Notes: generated by a model from the letters alone, not told the origin. Numbered from the stretch's first letter, positions 18,655-27,264 are shown. The stretch is DNA of 44,005 bases from CAYSPT01 sp964432985 (GCA_964432985.1 CAYSPT010000042.1:1-44005); one strand, 5' to 3'. A program made the numbers and translations.

Positions 18655-19401
18655 GGGGGATTCGTAGTTGGGCTTATTGTATTTATCATCGTAGCAGCCC
18701 TGATAGTGGGCGGGGTGGTGTTCTTCGTACTCTCCAGGCTGGATTCCATAGTGGAGAAAGGAATCGAGGAGCAAGGGTCGGCGTTGACGAAAACCGAGGT
18801 GCAGGTGGGAGCGGTGGAGATATCCTTGAAATCAGGCCGGGGTACGCTCACGGACATCACCGTGGGTAATCCCGAGGGGTTCCCGGAAGGTAACGCTTTC
18901 AGTCTGGGAGAGATAGCACTGCAAATCGATATCAAGAGTTTGACAAATAATCCCGTGATAATCGAAGAAATACTCATTCGTTCACCCGGTGTGAGCTACC
19001 TGGTTGATACGTCGATGAAATCTAATATTGATATCATCAAGAAGAACGTGGAGCAGGCGGTGGGCGATACGCTGCGAGGCGCTGATACGAAGGGCGACAA
19101 AAAGTTCATCATCCGCCGTTTCACTTTCGAGAACGGCCAGGTGACTGTGGATGCCACCGCCATCGGCCGTAAAACATTGTCCTTCGAGCTTCCTTCGGTT
19201 CTCTTGACTGATCTTGGAGGTTCGGACGGCGCTTCCCCAGAAGCGATCGGAAAGAAGGTTGTCAGCGCTTTCACAGCCGAGATTGCCCGTGCGGTGGCGG
19301 AGAAAGGTTTCAAGGCGCTGCTCCAGAACAAGCTGGAACAAGGACTGAACGATAAACTGGGGGACAAAGCCAAAGATGTTTTGAAAGGTTTGTTCAAGTA
19401 A
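18547..19401 (+). CDS. AsmA-like membrane-anchored protein with a repeated N terminus
   Basis: A 284-residue protein. Residues 1-36 are six basic hexapeptides, MMNSKR or MINSKR, and residues about 37-62 form one membrane helix (GGFVVGLIVFIIVAALIVGG). The extracytoplasmic part resembles AsmA/DUF748 domains (VEISLKSGRGTLTDITVGNPEGFP, IEEILIRSPGVSYLV, FTFENGQVTVDAT), a family that bridges or remodels lipid envelopes. Only the first ATG has an SD (AAAGGAG, seven bases upstream), though every repeat offers an in-frame ATG, so repeat-number change would alter only the basic cytoplasmic tail. The next gene starts directly after its stop. Confidence 0.82.
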   Translation: MMNSKRMMNSKRMMNSKRMINSKRMINSKRMINSTRGGFVVGLIVFIIVAALIVGGVVFFVLSRLDSIVEKGIEEQGSALTKTEVQVGAVEISLKSGRGTLTDITVGNPEGFPEGNAFSLGEIALQIDIKSLTNNPVIIEEILIRSPGVSYLVDTSMKSNIDIIKKNVEQAVGDTLRGADTKGDKKFIIRRFTFENGQVTVDATAIGRKTLSFELPSVLLTDLGGSDGASPEAIGKKVVSAFTAEIARAVAEKGFKALLQNKLEQGLNDKLGDKAKDVLKGLFK

Positions 19402-19983
19402 GTGAAAACCGCCGGTATTGTAATCGTGGTCATTATCGTCTGTATCTGTGGATTTCTCGGTTATTTCGGTGTTTTTTCACCGGTCCCCATTCAGCAGCAG
19501 GAAATTGGACCATTCGTGCTGGTGTGTGAAAAACACATGGGCAACTACCAGAACGTGGGACCGGTCATGGACCGGCTCTATAAACGCCTGAAAGACGAGG
19601 ATTCAATCGAATCAACCAGGGGGTTTGGAATTTACTACGACAATCCCCGGGAAGTGGCGGCAGAGAAACTCCGCAGTGTCGTGGGCTGCATTCTGGATGG
19701 CGTTGACGAAAGCACCGTGGAATCGCTGAAACAGAAGTACACGCTGGCGCGGTATCCGGCTTCCGGGTGTGTGGTGGCCCGGTTTCCGTTCAAAGCAAAC
19801 TTTTCGATTTTTGTCGGGGTTTTCAAGGTATATCCAAAGCTAATCAGGTACCTGCAGGACAACAACCTCTCCATGGTCCCGATGATGGAGATCTACGACA
19901 TCCCGGGACGGCAGATCCAGTATGTGGCAGCCACCGGAGCCGATCCCCGGTTTTTCCAGTCGTTGCTCGAGTTGACCGATTAG
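19402..19983 (+). CDS. Membrane-anchored GyrI-like/SOUL-type ligand-binding protein
   Basis: A 193-residue protein. Residues about 4-24 form a membrane anchor. The rest matches the GyrI-like small-molecule-binding fold (IGPFVLVCEKHMGNYQNVGPVMDRLYKRL, GIYYDNPREVAAEKLRSVVGCIL, then VVARFPFKANFSIFVGVFKVYPKLIRYL). Anchor plus GyrI-like domain is the layout of the eukaryotic ER-phagy receptor TEX264, which is only an architectural comparison. It starts with GTG at 19402, immediately after the AsmA-like stop, so the two are co-transcribed and probably coupled. Confidence 0.8.
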   Translation: MKTAGIVIVVIIVCICGFLGYFGVFSPVPIQQQEIGPFVLVCEKHMGNYQNVGPVMDRLYKRLKDEDSIESTRGFGIYYDNPREVAAEKLRSVVGCILDGVDESTVESLKQKYTLARYPASGCVVARFPFKANFSIFVGVFKVYPKLIRYLQDNNLSMVPMMEIYDIPGRQIQYVAATGADPRFFQSLLELTD

Positions 19984-20019
19984 GGGTGTGACCGCCCGGG
20001 GGAGGGAAGTGTTTCCAAA

Positions 20020-20811
20020 GTGCCCCGTGCATCTGTCAATGGAATCAACCTGTTCTATGAGGTTCGCGGTACCGGGGTGCCGCTGGTTCTTATTGCCGGG
20101 CTGACGGCGGACAGCCAGAGCTGGCTTCCGATAGTAGAGCATTTTGCTTCGCACTTCACCACCATCGTCTTCGACAACCGGGGAGTGGGCCGTACGGGGG
20201 ACGGCACGACACCCTTCGACATACGTCTGATGGCTGATGATACCGTGAGGCTGATGGATCATCTCGGTATTGCTGCCGCCCACATCCTGGGGCACTCCAT
20301 GGGGGGATACATCGTCCAGGAACTGGCCATCAATTATCCACGGCGCGTTGACAAGCTGGTCCTGGCCAGCACGGCGGCGGCCACCTCCGAGCGGAACAAG
20401 GCGCTTTTCCGAAATATGCTCCAGGCTCGGCGCGGCGGGATGGAGACCGAATTGTGGATCCGGAATTTCCTGTTCTGGATACTGACTCCGGAAAGGTTTG
20501 ACAACAAGGAGTTTATCGGGGCCGTGACAGCTTATGCTGCGGACAACCCTTACCCCCAGACAATTGAAGGGTTGGAGCGGCAAATCCAGGCGGTCATCGA
20601 CCACGATACCCGCACCCGGTTAGGCTCCATCAGGGCGGAGACCCTGGTGCTGGTCGGCGCCCACGATCTGCTGGCCCGGCCGGGAGATGTGGAGATGCTG
20701 TGCCGGGAAATCCCCTCTGCACGGCCGCTGGTCTGCCTGGAAAACTGCGGTCACGCCATCTACATGGAAAATCCCCTTCAATTTGTACGGACCATCCGCG
20801 CTTTCTTGTAA
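20020..20811 (+). CDS. Alpha/beta hydrolase
   Basis: A 263-residue alpha/beta-hydrolase-fold enzyme of the proline-iminopeptidase/3-oxoadipate enol-lactonase-like group. The elbow GHSMGG (91-96) gives Ser93, and GAHD (213-216) gives Asp216. His245 lies in ENCGHAIYMENP. FDNRGVGRT (51-59) is a typical neighbourhood of the oxyanion hole. The substrate cannot be inferred. It starts with GTG at 20020, with GGAGGG about 12 bases upstream, and follows the GyrI-like gene by 36 bp. Confidence 0.9.
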   Translation: MPRASVNGINLFYEVRGTGVPLVLIAGLTADSQSWLPIVEHFASHFTTIVFDNRGVGRTGDGTTPFDIRLMADDTVRLMDHLGIAAAHILGHSMGGYIVQELAINYPRRVDKLVLASTAAATSERNKALFRNMLQARRGGMETELWIRNFLFWILTPERFDNKEFIGAVTAYAADNPYPQTIEGLERQIQAVIDHDTRTRLGSIRAETLVLVGAHDLLARPGDVEMLCREIPSARPLVCLENCGHAIYMENPLQFVRTIRAFL

Positions 20812-20855
20812 CAAAAGCAGGCTGCCGGTGCTATTATCTAAAAAGGGAGACGTAT

Positions 20856-21914
20856 GTGAAAAAGCATTGGGGAGTTATTTTTGTCGTGGTCATTGCCGCC
20901 CTGGCGTTGTATATCTGGCCCGGATGGCAGGCTGCCGCAAGCGGTTCCGACGAGATGGAACAGGTTGTCAGGGGACCGCGGTCCACCGGCGAAATCCGGA
21001 CGGAATCTTCCGAGCCGCAGCCTGAAAGAAGCTGGCTGGGAAAGCTTTGGGACGGTATTACCGGATTTTTCCGGTCGCTATTCGGAATGGACAAGCGTAC
21101 CGGTACGGTATCAGCCCAGTACGGCCTCAACGTCAGGAAGGGACCCGGTGTCGGAAACGACCGCCTCGGCCTGCTGAAGAATGGCGAGCAAGTCACCATT
21201 CTCGGAGAGAAAAACGGGTGGTACCGGATCAAGTTTGACGGCCGGAAAGGTTGGATTTCCGGCAAGTACGTAAAAATCCACGGTGATGACGTCATCGTTC
21301 CTCCCGACGACAGTTCAGACACTCCTTATATTCCTCCCGATGAGCCGGATCTGGATGATTTTTCCTACGAAATGGTCATGTCTGACGAACTGTATATCGA
21401 CAGCGATTCCATGAGCTCATGGGAGATCCAGCGTTTCCTGGAGAAGAAAGGTTCGGTGCTGGCCGAGCCCTACCGGGGGCAGATGCCCTCCCGTCTCATC
21501 TATACAGCCTGCCGGAAGTACGGGATCAGTCCGAAAGTCATGCTGGCCCGGCTGCAGACCGAGCAGGGACTGGTCAGGAAAAAGGCTGCCACCGAACATC
21601 AGTTGGACTGGGCGCTGGGAGTCGGCTGCTATGACAGCGGAAACTGGAATGCCAAATACAAAGGTTTCGACAAACAGGTGGAGTATGCGGCGGCAACCAT
21701 GCGGAAGCACTACGACCGTGGGCGTGAGCTCATCAGGGAGCAGGGAACGGTTCGCATGACCATCGATAGGAGAAGGTATAAAGTCAAGAACGCAGCCACC
21801 TATTCGCTGTACAAGTACACGCCGCACCGCGCCGGAACCCGTCTCTTCTACGATGTTTTCGCCGGCTACTTCGCCATGCTCCTGTATCTTCTTCTGGGGA
21901 TTGCTATTTTGTGA
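20856..21914 (+). CDS. SH3b-domain protein with lysozyme-like region
   Basis: A 352-residue surface protein. Residues 5-22 are a signal anchor (WGVIFVVVIAALALYIWP). A bacterial SH3 domain spans about residues 86-145 (SAQYGLNVRKGPGVGNDRLGLLKNGEQVTIL, GWISGKYVKI). An acidic linker follows. The C-terminal part resembles lysozyme-like/glucosaminidase helices (GISPKVMLARLQTEQGLV, DWALGVGCYDSGNWNAKYKGFDKQVEYAAATMRKHY), with Glu in QTEQGL as the candidate acid. It probably binds and cuts cell wall. GTG 20856 with AAGGGAGA upstream is preferred; the frame also runs open to 20700, overlapping the hydrolase gene. Confidence 0.75.
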   Translation: MKKHWGVIFVVVIAALALYIWPGWQAAASGSDEMEQVVRGPRSTGEIRTESSEPQPERSWLGKLWDGITGFFRSLFGMDKRTGTVSAQYGLNVRKGPGVGNDRLGLLKNGEQVTILGEKNGWYRIKFDGRKGWISGKYVKIHGDDVIVPPDDSSDTPYIPPDEPDLDDFSYEMVMSDELYIDSDSMSSWEIQRFLEKKGSVLAEPYRGQMPSRLIYTACRKYGISPKVMLARLQTEQGLVRKKAATEHQLDWALGVGCYDSGNWNAKYKGFDKQVEYAAATMRKHYDRGRELIREQGTVRMTIDRRRYKVKNAATYSLYKYTPHRAGTRLFYDVFAGYFAMLLYLLLGIAIL

Positions 21915-21951
21915 CCTCTGTCGCGAACCGGGATCCCACACATCCAATATT

Positions 21952-21987
21952 AAAAAAAAAGAAGACCTCGTATCAGAGAGTAGATCT
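21952..21987 (-). terminator. Possible intrinsic terminator of the DUF985 gene
   Basis: On the minus strand, AGATCT (21987-21982) can pair with AGGTCT (21968-21963) and is followed by a run of nine T (21960-21952). The stem is short, with one G-U pair. Confidence 0.3.
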
Positions 21988-22011
21988 GGCTTTTCTGTCT
22001 CGCTTCATTCT

Positions 22012-22521
22012 CTATACCGGTCTGGTGAGAGCTGTAATGTGATCTCTGAATTCCGGATACTCCTGTATAAGTTCAGTTCTCCCGCCGGCTTCGAAATCGG
22101 TAAACTCGAAACCCGGAGCGACCGTAGTCCCCATAAGAGCGTATGATCCGCCCGGTAGTAACCGTGATCCCTGCCACACTCCCCGGGGGATGAGCATCTG
22201 GGGTTGCTGGTTCCGGGTAAGGTCGTTACCGATGATAACGACGCGCCCTGTCCCCGATGGAGACAACTGGAGCATTTCAACCGCGTCACCGTAATAAAAG
22301 TGGTACATTTCATCAGACGGTAAGCGGTGCAGGGCTGAAAATACGCTGGGCGTGAGAAGATAATAAATGGCGGTGGAGCACGCTCTGGGACTCTCGTCGC
22401 GCCCCGGCAGGGCTCCTGAGGGGACTAAGATATCCGAGCGGTAAGTCTCGCGGTAGTACCCTCCCTCCAGGGGCAGAGGTTTCAAATCGAGCAGCGTAAT
22501 GATCTGGTGCGCTGTAAACAT
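22012..22521 (-). CDS. DUF985 cupin-fold protein
   Basis: A 169-residue protein of the cupin_5/DUF985 family. Signatures are EGGYYRETYRS (19-29), STAIYYLLTP (49-58), SALHRLPSDEMYHFYYGDAVEMLQL and GVWQGSRLLPGGSYALMGTTVAPGFEFTDFE. Members are small cytoplasmic cupins thought to bind sugar nucleotides or metal; the function is not fixed. Its ATG lies 3 bp after the stop of the upstream deoxyribosyltransferase-like gene, so the two form an operon. Confidence 0.9.
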   Translation of the reverse strand: MFTAHQIITLLDLKPLPLEGGYYRETYRSDILVPSGALPGRDESPRACSTAIYYLLTPSVFSALHRLPSDEMYHFYYGDAVEMLQLSPSGTGRVVIIGNDLTRNQQPQMLIPRGVWQGSRLLPGGSYALMGTTVAPGFEFTDFEAGGRTELIQEYPEFRDHITALTRPV

Positions 22522-22524
22522 TGA

Positions 22525-23217
22525 TCAGCTTTCTTCGGAAGTCTCATCCAGGCGGCTGAGAAATGCATCGATGAGATCAATTGCGTCCTGAACACAGCGG
22601 TATTCTTTGATTTCCAGTTGAGGACTTCCGGTGAGCATGGCGGAGACTTTACGGTCTTTCTCCGGACGGTGAAGGCAGAGGATGGGCTTTCCCATGTCTT
22701 CCGCCTTGGCTATTTCGTAACCCACACCGTGGCTGGGGATGGTGACTTCGGCCACGATTACGTCCGATTGTGTAAGCCAGCCCATGTCCTGGCGGTAGAT
22801 TTCGGGATCTTCCGGCTCATTGTCACCCAGAAGCGTCATCCCGGAATCTCCCACGTGTTCGGTGAGTACCGTGCCGCGGGTAAAGAGATAATCGATTATC
22901 CGTCGGTACAGGTCCTGGTCCTGGCGTCCTCCCCGTATCGATCCCGCGAAGTAGATCTTCATTTCGGATTCGGTGTCTACGGGAAGCGCTTTGAGAGTCT
23001 CGAATATCGCAAGTATCTCGTCCCGGTGACAGAGAGGGGCTTCCAGGTGTCCCCAGCCCATCTGGAATTGGAACAGCCCGTCGTAAGCAGTGTCGTGATA
23101 CGTTCGTATCAGGTGGGGGATTTCGTGATCTTTGAGAGCCGATCCCAGGAGGTGGGCTTCACACTCATTCTCCAGGGTGAGTATTTTTTCGTAACGGTGC
23201 TCACCGTAATCGTCCAT
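22525..23217 (-). CDS. DUF2007-like plus nucleoside 2-deoxyribosyltransferase/DNPH1-like protein
   Basis: A 230-residue fusion. Residues about 9-78 resemble DUF2007 (KILTLENECEAHLLGSALKDHEIPHLIRTYHDTAY), a small putative signalling fold. Residues about 86-222 resemble DNPH1 (2'-deoxynucleoside 5'-phosphate N-hydrolase) and 2-deoxyribosyltransferases: MKIYFAGSIRGGRQ, the QSDVIVAEVTIPSHGVGYEIAKAEDMGKPILCL block with the catalytic-type Glu. It likely hydrolyses damaged or modified dNMPs. An internal Met86 could start a shorter form, but the frame is continuous. A strong promoter lies about 42 bp upstream. Confidence 0.82.
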   Translation of the reverse strand: MDDYGEHRYEKILTLENECEAHLLGSALKDHEIPHLIRTYHDTAYDGLFQFQMGWGHLEAPLCHRDEILAIFETLKALPVDTESEMKIYFAGSIRGGRQDQDLYRRIIDYLFTRGTVLTEHVGDSGMTLLGDNEPEDPEIYRQDMGWLTQSDVIVAEVTIPSHGVGYEIAKAEDMGKPILCLHRPEKDRKVSAMLTGSPQLEIKEYRCVQDAIDLIDAFLSRLDETSEES

Positions 23218-23258
23218 GGTTCACAGTCGTCCTTTCCGCTGTCAACAGCCCGACTCTT

Positions 23259-23287
23259 ATTATGACAACCAGGTTGCAGAGTGTCAA
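23259..23287 (-). promoter_or_regulatory. Promoter of the DNPH1-like/DUF985 operon
   Basis: On the minus strand, TTGACA (23287-23282, perfect), a 17-bp spacer and CATAAT (23264-23259, 5/6) lie 42 bp upstream of the ATG at 23217. It is the best sigma-70-type promoter in the window. Confidence 0.75.
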
Positions 23288-23550
23288 CGATTTCGCTTCG
23301 CTCAAGAAGAGAGTTTTAATAAAGAGATAAAGAATCTAATCTCACTTTCTATCCTTTCTTGCTTGAGGGTGGTTGCACCAGCTGAGAACGATGACAGGCA
23401 AGATAGTGGGCGCAGCCGGCCAAGAACGAGATGAATCATCTCATGAAGGACCAAAAAAAAAGAGACCCAAGAAGACTGGTTGCTTTCTATTTGTTTGTAG
23501 GACATTATTCAGTAACGATGTCGGTCAGTCCCGCCCTCTGAGCAAGGGCC
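23288..23550. other. Spacer downstream of giant gene A
   Basis: No gene is supported here. 23451-23550 resembles 27041-27140 downstream of gene B; both share the block TTCAGTAACGATGTCGGTCA. Within it, an A-run followed by GAGACCC (23451-23467) looks like a degenerate copy, 98 bp away, of the start of terminator A. A 6-bp perfect hairpin (GAGATG/CATCTC, 23428-23442) lies beyond. The rest, 23288-23427, is AT-rich and featureless to me. Confidence 0.5.
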
Positions 23551-23599
23551 AAAAAAAAAGAGGGCCCTATGAGGTGAGCGGTGCAGAGTAAGGACCCTC
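23551..23599 (-). terminator. Intrinsic terminator of giant gene A with SD-complementary loop
   Basis: On the minus strand GAGGGTCC (23599-23592) pairs with GGGCCCTC (23567-23560), including one U-G pair, and nine T follow (23559-23551). The 24-nt loop contains CGCTCACCTC (23580-23571), which is the exact complement of the gene A Shine-Dalgarno region GAGGTGAGCG (26700-26691). On the plus strand the U-G pair would be an A-C mismatch, so the functional RNA is the minus-strand one. The stem starts 36 nt after the stop codon. Confidence 0.88.
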
Positions 23600-23635
23600 G
23601 CGTTTGTTTTTTACGTCTGCTTAATTTAAATACTA

Positions 23636-26600
23636 CTAACGCAGCTGCAACTCCCATTCGTTGTCGCCGTCTACGTCGGTAGTGATAATGTTACCGTCTA
23701 CGTAACCGGACGGATCGTCACCCGGTTCGATGGTAGCACCCTTGAGGTCGTCGTTGCGCCAGATGAATTCGTCGTCGTCGGTGGCCACCACCGTGCACAT
23801 CAGGTCGTCGGTGGTGAACGGATCGGACGGTGTCAGCTCTATCTTCGTGATTACCGGCGGTTTATTGGATATGGTTATGCTGTCAGTGACCCGCTGCCCG
23901 AATTCCTTGGCGTCAAATGGAAACACCTCAACAGTGACCGTGTCGCCCTTTACGTAGTTGTCGGACGAAAGCTCCGGGGCCGAGTCGCCGGCCTTGACAC
24001 CTCCAACCGTCCATGCAGAGCGGAACTCCACCGTGGGGAGGTCCGCGGCGTCGTGGCACAGGGTCACCGTACCGTCGGTGTCGGTGGCCGTCATGGAAGT
24101 GTTGATATACAACGTGTCGGTGGTATAGGCAGGATCGGGCAATATCTGGAACGACCCGGAGGCTATAGCCGGGGGCTCGTTGTTGTCGCAGAAGAAGGTG
24201 TCCTCCACGTAATCGGTGTACAGGTGGGTCTGCCCGTCAAGCGAAAGCTCGTCTTTGCATCGCATCCGAAAGACAATGTCCCCGTAGAATCCGTCGGTCT
24301 TGGGCATGGTGTTCCACTGCAGGTCGTTGTAGGTCTTGGCCGGGTAGCCGGCGCGGTAGCCGGCGTGGTTGCCACTCCTCTCGCTGTCGGGGATATCCGT
24401 CCAATCTATACTCAGCGCATCGCACTTCATGGCCCAGTCCACCGTGCGGCAGTTGTCGCCGTCGGGATCGTAGATCTTGTAGGTGATTCTCACCCAGCTG
24501 GTGGGGTTCCAGGTGGCGAAACCGGAAGCCTGGGCCGGATTGGAGTAATTGATCTGGCTCCGCTTGTCTTGATTGCCCCACTCGGAGGGGATGTTTTCGG
24601 AAATGCTCATGCTCTGCAGCTCCGGTTTGCGGTTAACGCCGTAGAAAGCGCAGATCCAATCCAGCTTGCCGCTGGTGCCGGGTCCGGGGTAGGTGGTGCC
24701 CGACGAGGTGGTCTCCCCGCGGATCTGCAGGTAGCGGTTGGATATGTCGCTGAGGCTGCCGTATTGACCGCGGTCGCCGCTCCAGCCGCCGTAAGTGCTG
24801 CCGTCGTCGCTGCCCCGGCACTTGATGGTCCAGCCCCGGTCCCGCTCGCCCCAGGTTATCATTCCCCACCGGTAGTACTCCGTTCCGGAGTCGAAAGACT
24901 TCTTTCCCGATTCCCACCAGCCGTTGTCGTAATAGCGGCTGTAGGTGCCGTCGTAGTACACGTCGATGTGGGACATCTCCATGGGTACCGCCCACTCGTT
25001 GTAGCACCACAGCAGGACAGCGGGCGGTCCCGCGCTGTGGTTGGGATGATTGCTCGCTCCGCTGGGCCCGTTTTCAAACTCCCCGACCCATGAGCGAAGC
25101 TGCACACGGCTCACCCGGTGGCTGTCGGACATGAGGCTGTACCAGTTCCAGCCGTGCCAGTCGATGGAGTTGTTCTGCGGTGGATCGGGCACGTGCCAGG
25201 TGTAGTACCCGTGCCAGGAGTTGACATCCCGGCGGTAGCCGTAGACCACGCCCATTATCGCCTGCGAGGCCGCCGCGTACCCGCCGGAGGAGCCGAAACG
25301 CATACGCACCCTGGTGATCCCCGGGTTGGTGAAGGCGCCTTCGGCGTTGTACATATCGTTGTGCCACGAACCGCGGGTGGTACGGATATGCAGGTCCGGG
25401 ATGTCGTAACTGCTATTATTGAGCCGCACCGTGGCGTTGTACCTTGAAAGTTCAAGCATATAGGGAGTGTGCCCGTTTACGTTGACCGTGGTGCAGGTCA
25501 GCTGGGAGCTCCCGTCCCGCTGTGCCCACAAGCCCTCGTTTCCGTTTTTTGTGTGCAGAACCCTGTATCCGTAGTGGCGCCAGGGATAGGGCAGGGTGTT
25601 GTCGTAGAAGTAGTCCACGTACATGTTGTTGAGCCATGGCCGGGTGCTGTAGTGGCTGGAAGGATTAGCCATGTTGACCTTGATCTGCATGTAGCGCTTC
25701 TGCCAGTAGTAGGTGCGCCCGGCATGGGTCTCGCTTTGCTTACTCAGGTAATACATCAGGGGGGCGCCGCTGTAGACCTCGATCCAGCCCCCGTAGCCGC
25801 TTGAAGCGGAGGTGGAGGTGCGGCAGTAGACCCTGATGCGCTTGCTGCTGCCGTTGGTGTTGCCTTCCGACCACCAGATCTTGCCCCAGTAAAGACCTTT
25901 TGCCCCCATCTCGATAACGCCGGCCTTAGAGGTGTAGTCGGCGTTTGTCACCGAATAGTAGTCGTTTCTATATTCATGGTACGAGAGGTCAATGTGGGAG
26001 ATTTCCATCCCGATGTTCCACTCATTGAAATGCCAGGCGGAGTTGTTGGGAGGCTGGTTTAACCCGACGAGGGGACTCCAACCATCCATGGCGTGCTCGC
26101 CGGTCCAGCTCCTGAGCTGAATCCACCTGACCTTGTGGCTGGTGGCGAAGGAGTACCAGCTCCAGCCACGCCAGTTGATGTCGTTCCAGTTTGGATCGTT
26201 GTCCGGCCGCCACCAGTGGTAGCCATACCACGAAGCACGATCGCGGCGGTAGCCGTAGATCATGCCCCACAATCCGCTGTGCTCGCACTGGTCCCCCATG
26301 TAGTCACCGGAGGCCCACCGCATCTTGGCGCGGCGGATGTAGGAGGAGCTGTTATAGTTGCTCTGCACGTCGTAGGCCTGGTAGTAGGTGCTGTTTCGGC
26401 TGCCGCCCCGGGTGCTGCGGATGTGCAGGTCGGGGATGTTGTAGTTGTTCACGTCTACCCAGTAGTCGACCAGGACATTCCACCCCACCAGGTCGAGCTT
26501 GTAGTTGGTGACGGTGATCTCGGGGTTGCGCTCGTTGGTGGTGGTCGAATAGCCGCTGGTGTTGAACTTCACCCGGTGGTTTCCCCGCTCCATCTGGAAG

Positions 26601-26686
26601 ACCGCGTCAGCAGGTGAAATATGCAGGCCCAGGAGGAATCCGAAAACCAGCAGAAGGCAAAAAGAATAGTAAGAGAATGGTTTCAT
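23636..26686 (-). CDS. Giant secreted Trp/Tyr-rich repeat protein A
   Basis: A 1016-residue exported protein, first paralogue of three. Residues 1-28 form a signal peptide ending PADA. Two long repeats follow at about 83-363 and 428-700; each opens with Y(N/D)IPDLHIR(S/T)TRG, contains IYGYRRD, WRGW/WHGW, RxQLRSW and MEISHID, and ends with a WGKIWW...YCRTS...YMQIKVN...DYFYD segment that looks like a beta-sandwich. The region from about 705 to the end resembles two cadherin/PKD-like Ig folds (YKIYDPDGDN, EPPAIASGSF, NKPPVITKIELTPSDPFTTDDLMC) rich in Asp. There is no LPXTG, SLH or C-terminal membrane segment. I do not recognise the family. High Trp/Tyr content and strong expression signals suggest an abundant surface layer, fibre or glycan-binding protein. 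Confidence 0.85.
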   Translation of the reverse strand: MKPFSYYSFCLLLVFGFLLGLHISPADAVFQMERGNHRVKFNTSGYSTTTNERNPEITVTNYKLDLVGWNVLVDYWVDVNNYNIPDLHIRSTRGGSRNSTYYQAYDVQSNYNSSSYIRRAKMRWASGDYMGDQCEHSGLWGMIYGYRRDRASWYGYHWWRPDNDPNWNDINWRGWSWYSFATSHKVRWIQLRSWTGEHAMDGWSPLVGLNQPPNNSAWHFNEWNIGMEISHIDLSYHEYRNDYYSVTNADYTSKAGVIEMGAKGLYWGKIWWSEGNTNGSSKRIRVYCRTSTSASSGYGGWIEVYSGAPLMYYLSKQSETHAGRTYYWQKRYMQIKVNMANPSSHYSTRPWLNNMYVDYFYDNTLPYPWRHYGYRVLHTKNGNEGLWAQRDGSSQLTCTTVNVNGHTPYMLELSRYNATVRLNNSSYDIPDLHIRTTRGSWHNDMYNAEGAFTNPGITRVRMRFGSSGGYAAASQAIMGVVYGYRRDVNSWHGYYTWHVPDPPQNNSIDWHGWNWYSLMSDSHRVSRVQLRSWVGEFENGPSGASNHPNHSAGPPAVLLWCYNEWAVPMEMSHIDVYYDGTYSRYYDNGWWESGKKSFDSGTEYYRWGMITWGERDRGWTIKCRGSDDGSTYGGWSGDRGQYGSLSDISNRYLQIRGETTSSGTTYPGPGTSGKLDWICAFYGVNRKPELQSMSISENIPSEWGNQDKRSQINYSNPAQASGFATWNPTSWVRITYKIYDPDGDNCRTVDWAMKCDALSIDWTDIPDSERSGNHAGYRAGYPAKTYNDLQWNTMPKTDGFYGDIVFRMRCKDELSLDGQTHLYTDYVEDTFFCDNNEPPAIASGSFQILPDPAYTTDTLYINTSMTATDTDGTVTLCHDAADLPTVEFRSAWTVGGVKAGDSAPELSSDNYVKGDTVTVEVFPFDAKEFGQRVTDSITISNKPPVITKIELTPSDPFTTDDLMCTVVATDDDEFIWRNDDLKGATIEPGDDPSGYVDGNIITTDVDGDNEWELQLR

Positions 26687-26723
26687 AAAACGCTCACCTC
26701 GTTCTGTCCGCCGGGGCGGCGGA
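26687..26723 (-). promoter_or_regulatory. Gene A leader: SD and upstream GC hairpin
   Basis: The SD GAGGTGAGCG (26700-26691) lies seven bases before the ATG and is a near-perfect match to the 16S 3' end. Just upstream is a GC-rich hairpin pairing TCCGCC (26723-26718) with GGCGGA (26712-26707). It is separated from the SD by ACAGAAC-type sequence that is shared with gene C. Such hairpins often stabilise mRNAs of abundant surface proteins. Confidence 0.65.
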
Positions 26724-26834
26724 GTGTTCCGTATGGCACTGGCGCGCGCGGCGAGGCCTATTTATATGCTCTATTTACTCCCGCGTGTGTGTGCGCACGT
26801 AATGTCCATTAATCAGCACATACTGATGCCCTTA

Positions 26835-26864
26835 GTATTAGATTACAATGAGAATAGAAAACAA
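26835..26864 (-). promoter_or_regulatory. Possible promoter of giant gene A
   Basis: TTGTTT (26864-26859) and TAATAC (26840-26835) are 18 bp apart on the minus strand, placing the start about 145 nt before the ATG. It is weaker than the gene B and C promoters. The downstream AAGGGCATCAG resembles the bases after the gene B and C -10 sites. Confidence 0.35.
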
Positions 26865-27140
26865 GCTATTGGGGTTACTTTGTATTTTGACAGTAGGTTC
26901 GACTGACATCAGCAGGGTGAAACGCTTTTATTACCCGAGAAAAAGGAAGGTGCCGATCAGTAAAAGGCGTATATCTCAATAAGGAAAAACGAAGTCCTTT
27001 TTTTTGCAATTTTTAGCAGAAGCGTAGAAAGTGAGGCGGTTTGAGCACAAAGAAAAGATACCCACGAGAGCTGATTACTTTCTATAAGGTTTGTAGAACA
27101 TGGTTCAGTAACGATGTCGGTCAGTCCCACCCTGTTTGAG
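26865..27140. other. Spacer between giant genes A and B
   Basis: No gene is supported. 27041-27140 is the counterpart of 23451-23550, with the same TTCAGTAACGATGTCGGTCA block. It carries a partial copy (TTGAGCACAAAGAAAAGA, 27041-27058) of the sequence that abuts terminator B (27136-27153), 95 bp away. The AT-rich part 26865-27040 shows nothing I can name. Confidence 0.5.
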
Positions 27141-27192
27141 CACAAAGAAAAGAGGGCCCTATGAGGTGAGCGGTGCATTGATAAGGACCCTC
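27141..27192 (-). terminator. Intrinsic terminator of giant gene B with SD-complementary loop
   Basis: On the minus strand GAGGGTCC (27192-27185) pairs with GGGCCCTC (27159-27152), again with one U-G pair, followed by TTTTCTTTGTG. The loop contains ACCGCTCACCTC (27174-27163), a perfect 12-nt complement of the gene B leader GAGGTGAGCGGT (30322-30311). It begins 72 nt after the stop codon. Confidence 0.85.
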
Positions 27193-27264
27193 GCGTGTTC
27201 AAATTAATATAGTTACGTTAAGATAAGCTTCTACATACCACCCCTTGTGTTCATGCCGAACTGC

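Noticed and set aside
24053..26617. Long open frames on the plus strand inside the giant genes (for example 24053-25093, 26093-26617, and 29599-30276 in gene B)
   Set aside because: They are antisense to clear signal-peptide genes, have no SD, and give Val/Gly/Ala-rich, low-complexity products. They arise from the codon bias of the true genes and recur at matching places in the paralogues.
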